From Legionella adelaidensis (GTDB taxonomy: Bacteria; Pseudomonadota; Gammaproteobacteria; Legionellales; Legionellaceae), in contig NZ_LR134418.1 of assembly GCF_900637865.1 (NCBI RefSeq), positions 310,001-374,000 on the forward strand: a stretch of DNA of 64,000 nucleotides. The letters are read 5' to 3'. The notes under the pieces were generated by a model. The model searched no databases and was not told the DNA's origin. It saw nothing but the letters and a program-made list of their open reading frames with translations. Numbering within the stretch: position 1 is the first letter of the stretch; the number at the start of each line of letters is the position of its first letter. This document shows positions 8,927 through 16,518 of the stretch, piece by piece. The translations under genes were made by a program, and so were the position numbers.

Positions 8927-9844
8927 TTATTTTTCATGCTGAAAAAAATGAATGGTTTCCCGTAACCCTTGATCTAACAATATTTCCGTTTTAAATCCCT
9001 TCTTTTTCATTTTTTCAGTACTTCCCCAGGAATTTCTTACATCAAAAACTCGAGGAGGATCCCATTGTGTTTTATTTTTTTTATGCGTTAGTTCCGCAAT
9101 TTTACTAGCTAATTGATTAATTGTAGTAGGAATTCCCGTGCAAATATTAATCACTTCAGCCTTATCTTCTACTATTTTTATAGCATGTAATAACGAATTA
9201 ACAATGTCTTGCACAAATACAAAGTCTCGTGTTTGCTCTCCATCCCCATAAATAATAAAGGGTTCTTCTTTTAGCATTTGAGTAATAAACCGCGTTATGA
9301 CTCCTGAATAAGGTGAATTAGGAGGTTGTCCAGGGCCATACACATTAAAAAATCGAAGTCCTATGCTGGGTAAACCATATATTCTATTTAAAAAGAAGGC
9401 ATTTAATTCTGCCGAATACTTGTCACATCCATACGAAGAGAGAGGATTTATAAATAAATCTTCACGTAAAGGTAATGCCGTAGTGTCTCCGTAAACACCA
9501 CAGGAAGAGGCATAAATTACAGGGATATTACCTGCTTCCATCGCCGCCCTAAATACATTTAAAGAACCTTGTAAGTTTACTCGATGAACCGGCATCCAAT
9601 CTTCGAAAGAAATTTCAACCGTTGGAATCGCAGCCAAATGAAAACATGCATCACAGTCAATAAAAAATTTTCTTATCTTTGAAAAAAACTCAATGCTCTC
9701 GATTACATATTCTGCCTGGGAAAACCGTTTTTTGCCGTTGGATAAGTCATCAATAACGATAACTTCATGCCCGGAATCCAACAATTTTTTTGTTAAATGC
9801 GAACCAATAAATCCACAACCACCTGTTATGATATATTTAGCCAT
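8927..9844 (-). CDS. NAD-dependent nucleotide-sugar epimerase/dehydratase
   Basis: Extended short-chain dehydrogenase of 305 residues: N-terminal Rossmann motif GGCGFIGSH, then IDDLSNGKK, and the catalytic Tyr-x-x-x-Lys in SSYGCDKYSAE. The family includes UDP-glucose/UDP-GlcNAc/uronate 4-epimerases. Together with the dehydrogenase at 14082-15314 it fits synthesis of a UDP-hexuronic acid precursor, but the exact substrate is inferred only from context. The start codon overlaps the stop of the upstream glycosyltransferase gene by one base. Confidence 0.88.
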   Translation of the reverse strand: MAKYIITGGCGFIGSHLTKKLLDSGHEVIVIDDLSNGKKRFSQAEYVIESIEFFSKIRKFFIDCDACFHLAAIPTVEISFEDWMPVHRVNLQGSLNVFRAAMEAGNIPVIYASSCGVYGDTTALPLREDLFINPLSSYGCDKYSAELNAFFLNRIYGLPSIGLRFFNVYGPGQPPNSPYSGVITRFITQMLKEEPFIIYGDGEQTRDFVFVQDIVNSLLHAIKIVEDKAEVINICTGIPTTINQLASKIAELTHKKNKTQWDPPRVFDVRNSWGSTEKMKKKGFKTEILLDQGLRETIHFFQHEK

Positions 9845-11214
9845 TACAAAGATTTTCCTCTTAGGCGATTAAAATAGTAATGAAACGTTCCCCAGACTTT
9901 AACCAGGGTGTGGTACTGTCTAAACCCAAACATTTCAATAAATACTAAAAAAACCATCCATACAATATCATTTATCTTTCGATACCGATTGAAAGTAATA
10001 ATATTCATTAGCATATTGGAAAAAGTAAGATAGCTTGTAAAACCCCATGCGAGTAAGATGTATAAAATTGCTGAAGTAGTATTTAATATGCCTAAGAGAT
10101 ACGCTGCTGTTACAGTTACATAAGCCAAGCACTCAACTAACGGCGCTACAGCTTCCAACAATACATAAGTAGGGTAAGAAAACAGCCCTTGAATTCCAAA
10201 ACGGGGATTTAGAAACATTCTCCAATATCGTATTACACTTCTTAAAATACCACGTTGCCAACGATCGCGTTGTATTCCAAACTCGCGTAAAGTAGCGGGC
10301 ACATCTGTCCATACGGTGGCAGAAGGGTTAAATAAAATGGCATAGGTTTTTTTTTCGCGGTGTAAGTGGTAATGTAACCGTAAAATAATTTCCGTATCTT
10401 GGGCAAAATTATGACGATCATACCCTTTAATATTTAAAACCTCTTCCAATTTTAATAAGGTTGCTGTGCCTGAGTAACTCATTGTAGCTCCGAAATGATT
10501 CCAGCCTGTTCGATTAAATAAATGAGAGCGCATATATTCGAGGCTTTGTAAGGCAGGAACTAATTTATGAGGCATTCTGGAATCTACTACTTGGCCATTT
10601 TTTACTGCACACGCATTTAAAATATAAACACCTCCGCCTACAGCTACCGCATAGGGGTATGCTAATATCTCATACAGCATTTCTGAGACTGCTTTTTCGT
10701 GAATAATGGAATCAGCATCTATGGTAACAAAATAAGGAGTAAAACAAATATTTAAAGCAACGTTTAAAGAGTCTCCTACACCTGAATTAGGCTTATCGAT
10801 GAGCATTAAATGCGGATGGATTTTAGAAATATATAGAGCCCTAGGTTTTGATGAAGGGATTTTAGGTTGAAAATGATAAGGCTGCTCTATCATTTCAAAT
10901 TGTTTGATTAAAATCTCTAGCGTTTTATCGGTTGACCCATCATTTACTAAAAGGATATAAAGATTTTTATAATCCGAATTTAATGAACTCAATATATTCT
11001 GGATTACAAATTTTTCTTCATTATAAATAGCAGTAATAATAGTTACTGGAGGGAGCTTCTCGGGTAACAATGAATAAATATTAGTCTCTTTAGTACGTTG
11101 AAAAAACTCTACTATTCCACTTAAAGACCCAACTAAAATAGTGGTATAAATAATCGCCGAAAATATAAAAAAAATCAGAATACAATAATTTAAGAAAGTA
11201 ATTATCTCAATCAT
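9844..11214 (-). CDS. membrane glycosyltransferase family 2 (processive polysaccharide synthase)
   Basis: A 456-residue GT2 with one N-terminal membrane segment, a cytoplasmic GT-A domain and three or four C-terminal membrane helices, the layout of PgaC, hyaluronan and cellulose synthases. Motifs in order: NDGSTDKT (nucleotide), IDADS (DxD metal site), AQDTEI (catalytic acid) and QRDRWQRG (the Q/RxxRW motif of processive enzymes). It probably polymerises and secretes the exopolysaccharide across the inner membrane. It overlaps the HEAT-repeat gene by four bases upstream and the epimerase by one base downstream, so coupling is strong. Polymer identity is unknown. Confidence 0.9.
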   Translation of the reverse strand: MIEIITFLNYCILIFFIFSAIIYTTILVGSLSGIVEFFQRTKETNIYSLLPEKLPPVTIITAIYNEEKFVIQNILSSLNSDYKNLYILLVNDGSTDKTLEILIKQFEMIEQPYHFQPKIPSSKPRALYISKIHPHLMLIDKPNSGVGDSLNVALNICFTPYFVTIDADSIIHEKAVSEMLYEILAYPYAVAVGGGVYILNACAVKNGQVVDSRMPHKLVPALQSLEYMRSHLFNRTGWNHFGATMSYSGTATLLKLEEVLNIKGYDRHNFAQDTEIILRLHYHLHREKKTYAILFNPSATVWTDVPATLREFGIQRDRWQRGILRSVIRYWRMFLNPRFGIQGLFSYPTYVLLEAVAPLVECLAYVTVTAAYLLGILNTTSAILYILLAWGFTSYLTFSNMLMNIITFNRYRKINDIVWMVFLVFIEMFGFRQYHTLVKVWGTFHYYFNRLRGKSL

Positions 11215-12335
11215 GCATTTTCTCGCAGTTTTTCAAAATCAATGAAATATCCTGCCAAATGAGGCCAGGCTGTATGTTGTAATAATTCATTACCTATAAG
11301 AACTTCTTTCTCTTCTTTAAAATTCACTAATGCCTTGGCAGCATTTACTCTAACCCAGAGAATAGGATCATTTAAAAAAGGGACAATTGCTGGCACGGTC
11401 TCCTTATCCTTTAGCTTGCCCAGTGCCTTAATCGCTGCATTGCGTATCAGCCAATCCTTATCGTTTAACAGTTGTAACAAAACTGCTTTTCCCATATGCG
11501 GATCAGCCAAAGCAATAATAGGAATAACTGCAACTTTCCCTTCTCTTGGGAAATGCGCTAAATCTCTCATTGCAAAAGGATAAAATCTCTTCTCTAAACC
11601 AATCTGCCGCAGAATGCGATAGCAAATGAATTTAACGGGAGAATACGCAGGCGTACGCAATTTATTATAGATAAAATTTAATAAATGCTCTGAATAATGC
11701 AGCTGGGCAATATAAATTTTTTGGGTAAAGCGGTCAAATCCTTCTAATTTTTGCAAGATTTTCTCTGCAATCCGATCACTTTCTAAAGTACATCCAATGC
11801 GAATTGCGTTCAAACTCACAATAGAAAGCTTATCATCTATTAAGGCAATGATTTTTCCTTCATCTCCCTGATCAATGTAATAATGATAGGCTTCGACTAA
11901 ATTATAACGGTTTACCCAATTATATGATCGGGCTAATTTACGCAACTTATTAATCAAATAATTGGCGACAAAGTCCGACTTCTCTTGTGCTGTTAAGGCA
12001 TCACTCCTTTTAAAATATTTTATATATAATTCCGGCTTCGTTAAAAAAGGAGGAGTTTTATAGTTTGTTTTATCCTGAAAATATTTTTCAATTATTTGCA
12101 ACTGCTTTTTTTCACGCGAATGAATATGCAGTACTAAAAAACGGGTAATATAAGTTCCCAATATCACTGCAGTCACTAACGTGAACTCTATTAATAGAAA
12201 AATATAAACAATTTTTTGCTCCACAGTAAAACCAGAAGTAAGATTCCTGGTTTTTTCATAGCCAGGAATTGCACTTTGACAATACAAGGGAAAGATGAAT
12301 AAATAGAAAAAACCTAAAGCACGTTGGTATTTCAT
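11211..12335 (-). CDS. HEAT-repeat membrane protein of the exopolysaccharide operon
   Basis: A 374-residue protein with a signal peptide-like N terminus, a membrane helix near residues 40-65 (VYIFLLIEFTLVTAVILGTYI) and an alpha-solenoid tail. HEAT/PBS-type repeats are clearest at residues 275-345 (DWLIRNAAIKALGKLKDKETV followed by PILWVRVNAAKALVNF). Such solenoids bind other proteins, so it probably scaffolds the GT2 synthase encoded next door. It overlaps its neighbours by four bases on each side. No enzyme motif is seen. Confidence 0.78.
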   Translation of the reverse strand: MKYQRALGFFYLFIFPLYCQSAIPGYEKTRNLTSGFTVEQKIVYIFLLIEFTLVTAVILGTYITRFLVLHIHSREKKQLQIIEKYFQDKTNYKTPPFLTKPELYIKYFKRSDALTAQEKSDFVANYLINKLRKLARSYNWVNRYNLVEAYHYYIDQGDEGKIIALIDDKLSIVSLNAIRIGCTLESDRIAEKILQKLEGFDRFTQKIYIAQLHYSEHLLNFIYNKLRTPAYSPVKFICYRILRQIGLEKRFYPFAMRDLAHFPREGKVAVIPIIALADPHMGKAVLLQLLNDKDWLIRNAAIKALGKLKDKETVPAIVPFLNDPILWVRVNAAKALVNFKEEKEVLIGNELLQHTAWPHLAGYFIDFEKLRENA

Positions 12336-13132
12336 AGATCAAACCTCGCCTTAAGCCCAATATTTAAGTCTGCCAACCTTCGCGTGAAACCAGAAGGAAA
12401 CTCCTGTGACTCAAGACCCGCACCATACAATATTAAAAAATATTTATTAAGGGGCTGTTGTCCTTCAACAAGGAAAATTCTATTTTTTACTTTAATAAAA
12501 TTAACTGTGAGTAAATCAAACAGATCCGGGGAGGTACCGTATGCTAAAACAATGCCTATATATTGATCTTCATCAGCGAAATATCTACGCGCCTTCCCTT
12601 GCCACAACGTTGAGTGGGGACCTTTTTTAGGAATATAATGGTAGGGTTTTAATTCAAAATAATAGTTCTTCCAATACTTACCGGCACTAATATCTACTGT
12701 ATTAAAATAAGTAAGCGGTAACGTTTTGTAACTTTCACCGGCTGAAATAATAAATGTTTGAGTCAATTTATGAAAAAGTTCCAGCTGGTAGGTTCTATCA
12801 GGAAATAACTCGGGAGTATTGGCATACCCGTAACCGAGATCAACCCAGGTATCTGTATTTAATTTCGGCTGCGCGTTTAAATATAATTGAGTTCCTTGCT
12901 GGTCGAGCCGATTAGCATAATTTACTGCCCCACCAAATGCCCCCCATTCATTTTTTCTATAAAGATAAAGAGAGGATAAATTCCAAACTTCATCGGGTTC
13001 ATTGACATCTGCAAAACCGGAAAACAATGTTGCTTCAAAATAAGGTAAGGCAGGAGGCTCTGCTAAAGCCATAAAAGAATAAAAAATGGTGAGCCCTAAG
13101 ATAAATAATGAGCTATAACGTTTTCCTGGCAT
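12332..13132 (-). CDS. YaiO-family outer-membrane beta-barrel protein
   Basis: A 266-residue secreted protein with an N-terminal signal (FILGLTIFYSFMALA) followed by alternating polar/hydrophobic strands ending in aromatic-rich ...GLKARFDL with a terminal Leu-type barrel ending. The strand pattern (WVDLGYGYAN, YQLELFHKL, YFELKPYHY) fits the YaiO outer-membrane domain. It probably forms the outer-membrane exit or anchor for the polysaccharide. The frame opens with TTG at 13138, but the ATG at 13132 is preferred. It overlaps the end of the upstream epimerase by 20 bases and the HEAT gene by four. Confidence 0.78.
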   Translation of the reverse strand: MPGKRYSSLFILGLTIFYSFMALAEPPALPYFEATLFSGFADVNEPDEVWNLSSLYLYRKNEWGAFGGAVNYANRLDQQGTQLYLNAQPKLNTDTWVDLGYGYANTPELFPDRTYQLELFHKLTQTFIISAGESYKTLPLTYFNTVDISAGKYWKNYYFELKPYHYIPKKGPHSTLWQGKARRYFADEDQYIGIVLAYGTSPDLFDLLTVNFIKVKNRIFLVEGQQPLNKYFLILYGAGLESQEFPSGFTRRLADLNIGLKARFDL

Positions 13133-14081
13133 GATCAATTAAATCCTTTAACGTTTTTTCAAGTGTCCATTCATAGGAGTAGTTAATTAAATTTAAAATT
13201 TTCTCTAAATTTGGCACGCGATTTTCAATATATATATACTCGTTTGAGTATACTTCTTCAAAAGGAACGCAAACAATTTTAGAAGTACTCCCAGCTATTT
13301 CTTTTATTAAATGAGCCAAGTTCATTATGGAAATAGCTTGCTTTTGCCCACAATTAAATATTTTTCCCGCAGCAGCCGGTATATCTGCTATCCCCACCAT
13401 CAGACGTATCAGGTCTCTTACGTCGCAAAACGATCTTTTTTGCTGTCCATCCCCAAAAACGGTTATATCTTGATTTTTCAAAGCTTGATTAATGAATCTG
13501 GGAACTACCATACCATAAGCCGGAGACTGATTCATACCAATGGTATTAAAAATTCGTAATACAATGCAGGGGATTTGACTCGATTCATAATAGGACAAAC
13601 CTATTACTTCTCCTGCCATTTTACTTACCGCATAGGAAGCTTGCGTCTTCTCTGTGCTTTCAGTAAAAAGGGCACATGCCTCCGCAATTTCTTGATATTG
13701 ATTACCATATACTTCGGAAGTTGAAGCAAAAATCACTGTAGGACTTAATTTTTTTGCTATCAGCAAATCATATAAACGCATAGTTGCGTTTATATTTACC
13801 TTTAATGTTTTAATTGGGTGTTCAATAACATTAAACATCCCTACCATTGCAGCCAAATGATAAATACGGTCCACTTTTTCTAATACATCCCCTAAACTTT
13901 GCCAGATGGTTAGGTCTTGATGATGAAAGGTGAAGTTTTTATGGTTTTCGAAAGCAGCAATATTACTTTTAGTACCCGTGGAAAGGTCATCTATTACTAT
14001 TACTTCATCATTTTTTTTTAAATGATAATTAGCTAAATTTGAACCAATGAAACCAGCGCCGCCTGTAATAAGAATACGCAT
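13113..14081 (-). CDS. NAD-dependent epimerase/dehydratase
   Basis: Extended SDR of 322 residues with GGAGFIGSN at the N terminus, DDLSTG, and catalytic YAVSK in TQASYAVSKMAGE. The family includes UDP-GlcNAc/GalNAc uronate 4-epimerases and UDP-glucuronate decarboxylases. It directly follows the UDP-sugar dehydrogenase with no spacer, so a role on the dehydrogenase product is likely. It is only moderately similar by eye to the second epimerase of the operon (8927-9844), so the two are not a recent duplication. Confidence 0.87.
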   Translation of the reverse strand: MRILITGGAGFIGSNLANYHLKKNDEVIVIDDLSTGTKSNIAAFENHKNFTFHHQDLTIWQSLGDVLEKVDRIYHLAAMVGMFNVIEHPIKTLKVNINATMRLYDLLIAKKLSPTVIFASTSEVYGNQYQEIAEACALFTESTEKTQASYAVSKMAGEVIGLSYYESSQIPCIVLRIFNTIGMNQSPAYGMVVPRFINQALKNQDITVFGDGQQKRSFCDVRDLIRLMVGIADIPAAAGKIFNCGQKQAISIMNLAHLIKEIAGSTSKIVCVPFEEVYSNEYIYIENRVPNLEKILNLINYSYEWTLEKTLKDLIDHARKTL

Positions 14082-15314
14082 CTATAAGCTCCAGTAGCAA
14101 AACTCACGGTATTTTTTTCCATTTATAAATATGCCTGGAATATCCATAAAAATCCCAGAATAATTTAATTTTTTTGTTATTTTTTCAATTCCCCACTCTT
14201 TAAAAACTGCATGCTCTTGTAAAACCAAAATAGCATCACAAGAAGGTATGCTGTCGATAGTACATAGTTCAAAAGGTAGTGAATGTTTATCTACGCAGGG
14301 ATCAATAGGAAATACAGTAAAGCCATAGTCCACTAATAAATAATAAAGACTTAGCGCCAAGCTAAATCGCGTTTCCGAAATATCGGGTTTATAACTAAGA
14401 CCCAAAATAGCTACTTTTGACTGTTTTAGAGATAGATGGCTATTATTTAAAAGCTTTAATAAAACGTGCAGTATAAAGTAAATAAAATTTTCATTTACTT
14501 GGCGGGCTGTTCTAATTAAATTGGCATCAATACCATATTTATTTGCCTGATATAATAAATAATAGGGATTAATTGGAATACAATATCCGCCCACGAGTCC
14601 CGGTTTATAACTTAGAAAATTCCATTTGGTTGCAGCTGCGTTAAAAACCTCTGATGAGGGGATTCCCATTTTATTTAAAAGCATGGCGTATTCATTCATC
14701 AAAGCAATATTTACATCTCTTTGAATATTTTCGATCAATTTACACGCTTCTGCGCTTTTCAAAGAAGACACTTTATAAAGTTTTATAGGTAATTTTTGGT
14801 ATAATTCTTCTATTTTTTTAGCAGCAATATCATTTTGGCCAGCATACACTTTCACTGAGTTTTCTAAGCTACTATGTGAGGAACCTGGATCTAATCTTTC
14901 TGGAGAAAACCCCACAAAAAAATCTTCCCCACTTTTTAAACCACTCCCTTCCTCTAAAAGAGGAATAACTATCTCCTCTGTAGCTCCGGGAAATAAAGAC
15001 GACTCTATGATAACGGTATCTCCTTTCTTCAATAGAGAACCGATTAATCTACTCGCATTTTTAATGGGTAATAAATCCGGAATGTGATGGTCATTTAAGG
15101 TCGTTGGAACAGCAATGATAAAATAATTAACATTTTTAATGTCTTCTTTAGAATGCGTAAATAAAAGAAACGCATTTTTTTTTGTGGCTCGCAAGGAACG
15201 AATGCGGTTTTCATCAATATCATAACCGTAAACTTTGACTTTAGCCTTAGCGAAAGCTAATACGAGTTCCAAACCTACATACCCTACACCAATAATTGCA
15301 ATTTCTGGTTTCAT
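14082..15314 (-). CDS. nucleotide-sugar dehydrogenase (UDP-GlcNAc/ManNAc 6-dehydrogenase type)
   Basis: A 410-residue UDP-sugar 6-dehydrogenase that oxidises the C6 alcohol of a UDP-hexose(amine) to the uronic acid with two NAD+. It has an N-terminal Rossmann fold (IIGVGYVGLELVLAFA), a catalytic Lys in EACKLIENIQRDVNIA and a catalytic Cys245 in GLVGGYCIPINPYYL. The usual His of GGHCIPVDP is Tyr here. Overall layout resembles TviB/WbpA/WecC more than UDP-glucose dehydrogenase. It is the first enzyme of the operon and implies the polymer contains a uronic acid. Confidence 0.9.
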   Translation of the reverse strand: MKPEIAIIGVGYVGLELVLAFAKAKVKVYGYDIDENRIRSLRATKKNAFLLFTHSKEDIKNVNYFIIAVPTTLNDHHIPDLLPIKNASRLIGSLLKKGDTVIIESSLFPGATEEIVIPLLEEGSGLKSGEDFFVGFSPERLDPGSSHSSLENSVKVYAGQNDIAAKKIEELYQKLPIKLYKVSSLKSAEACKLIENIQRDVNIALMNEYAMLLNKMGIPSSEVFNAAATKWNFLSYKPGLVGGYCIPINPYYLLYQANKYGIDANLIRTARQVNENFIYFILHVLLKLLNNSHLSLKQSKVAILGLSYKPDISETRFSLALSLYYLLVDYGFTVFPIDPCVDKHSLPFELCTIDSIPSCDAILVLQEHAVFKEWGIEKITKKLNYSGIFMDIPGIFINGKKYREFCYWSL

Positions 15315-15315
15315 T

Positions 15316-15606
15316 TTAATATTCAGAATTTACACTGGTTCCATGGCCTGCATTTACATTTTTATCCAAAGAGGGCTGTAGATTATGAATGGTTAAATCA
15401 TGATCTATCTCAATGGGGTGCCCTGTATTAACTCCAACTCGGGGAGAAGAAAAGGAAGGAGCTCTATATAAGTCAATGGTATGTGTGAAGGTTACATCAG
15501 TACTTTTATTAGGTACATATGCATAAACCACTTCTACCTGGAAAAAGCCAGCTAAACCGAGGCATATCGTAGAGAACACCATCGCGAACATTCTGAGCTT
15601 TCTCAT
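15316..15606 (-). CDS. small secreted protein heading the exopolysaccharide operon
   Basis: A 96-residue protein with a clear signal peptide (MRKLRMFAMVFSTICLGLAG) and a short mature region (VEVVYAYVPNKSTDVTFTHT...) without recognised domain or cysteines. A TTG six bases earlier keeps the frame open, but the ribosome site GGGAG is correctly spaced only for the ATG at 15606. It ends two bases before the dehydrogenase start, so it is the first gene of the operon. Function unknown. Confidence 0.65.
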   Translation of the reverse strand: MRKLRMFAMVFSTICLGLAGFFQVEVVYAYVPNKSTDVTFTHTIDLYRAPSFSSPRVGVNTGHPIEIDHDLTIHNLQPSLDKNVNAGHGTSVNSEY

Positions 15607-15678
15607 TTCCAATCTCCCTTAAATCCGGATCGCTCTACCCTTTTTAAGTATAGTTCCTAAAGAGAAGAAAATTTTAAT

Positions 15679-16167
15679 CTATTTGTAAAATTCTCTTAAT
15701 GCCGCATGAAATATTTGCGCCCGGGGAGGTAATCCTTCTTGTTCATAAATAGATACTTGCTCTTTTACTGCAGTTTTAAAGCTTTCTGTATCCCATTCTT
15801 CCCCGTCAAGGTTGTCGACACTAAACTGAAAAGGAAATTTTGCCGCTTTTGATAAAAGCCACTCTAATGCCTGGGGTTTTACTTCCACAACTTGAAATAA
15901 GGCTTGTTGCTCTTTACTCCGACCATCAGGTACATACCAATAACCATAATCTATGAGCTTTCTTCTTTCTTCACCGGCGATAAACCAATGGGCGCACTCA
16001 TGAAGCGCACTACTAAAAAACCCATGGGCAAAAATTATAGAATGATACGCACAATTTTCATTCGCTGGCATATAAAGCGGCTCTTCTCCACCTTTCACCA
16101 AACGCGTATTATGAGTTTTTGCAAAGCAGGTATTGAAAAGCTTTATTAAATCTTGATAGTGATGCAT
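15679..16167 (-). CDS. epmC: elongation factor P hydroxylase
   Basis: A 162-residue EpmC (YfcM) family metalloenzyme, which hydroxylates the beta-lysylated lysine of EF-P, the last step of EF-P modification. The metal motif HECAHWF (HExxH) sits after FAHGFFSSAL, and the conserved tail motif of the family (YEQEGLPPRAQIFHAALREFY) is nearly complete. It is a single gene. EpmA/EpmB are not in the window. Confidence 0.93.
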   Translation of the reverse strand: MHHYQDLIKLFNTCFAKTHNTRLVKGGEEPLYMPANENCAYHSIIFAHGFFSSALHECAHWFIAGEERRKLIDYGYWYVPDGRSKEQQALFQVVEVKPQALEWLLSKAAKFPFQFSVDNLDGEEWDTESFKTAVKEQVSIYEQEGLPPRAQIFHAALREFYK

Positions 16168-16213
16168 AGTGAAAAATTACAGTTTGGGCAACAGCTGCCG
16201 ATATAATACCCAA

Positions 16214-16240
16214 GATACTTCAAAATGCTAGGTTTTGAAC
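16214..16240. repeat. interspersed short repeat, copy 2
   Basis: GATACTTCAAAATGCTAGG and the following bases repeat the element at 2883-2910 in the same orientation with about four differences. It lies in the gap between epmC and the small lipoprotein gene. Confidence 0.5.
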
Positions 16241-16335
16241 GATTCGATTCTTGGATATAAATACTAGACACTCTCAGATGTAATTTTTTAAAAGTATCAT
16301 AGTGTACAAAAGACGGCAGGAAGGGAGAAGAAAAA

Positions 16336-16470
16336 ATGAAAAAAATACTCTCATTAATCTTATTTAGCGTGCTTTTAAGTAGCTGTGGGTTTAATAGCGG
16401 ATGCGACGCCTGTGGTAGTACCATGCGCAATGTGACCATTATTGGCTGTTGCAGCACTACTCCTTGGTAA
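16336..16470 (+). CDS. 44-residue Cys-rich lipoprotein
   Basis: A short gene reading MKKILSLILFSVLLSSC at the N terminus: a textbook lipoprotein signal with lipobox LLSSC (lipidated Cys17). The mature 28 residues carry four further cysteines (CDAC and GCC pairs) and end in STTPW. The ribosome site AGGGAG/AAG lies just upstream. The frame is intact from ATG to TAA. It is opposite to its neighbours epmC and the GGDEF/EAL gene. The cysteine pairs could bind metal or form disulfides in the periplasm; function unknown, lipoprotein character well supported. Confidence 0.72.
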   Translation: MKKILSLILFSVLLSSCGFNSGCDACGSTMRNVTIIGCCSTTPW

Positions 16471-16518
16471 GCTGTCACAGTAGTTACGCAGTGCGCAATA
16501 GGCATCTAGAAATTTTTA

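Noticed and set aside
16146-16505. 119-residue minus-strand frame
   Set aside because: Runs through the dispersed repeat and is antisense to the well-supported 44-residue lipoprotein gene.
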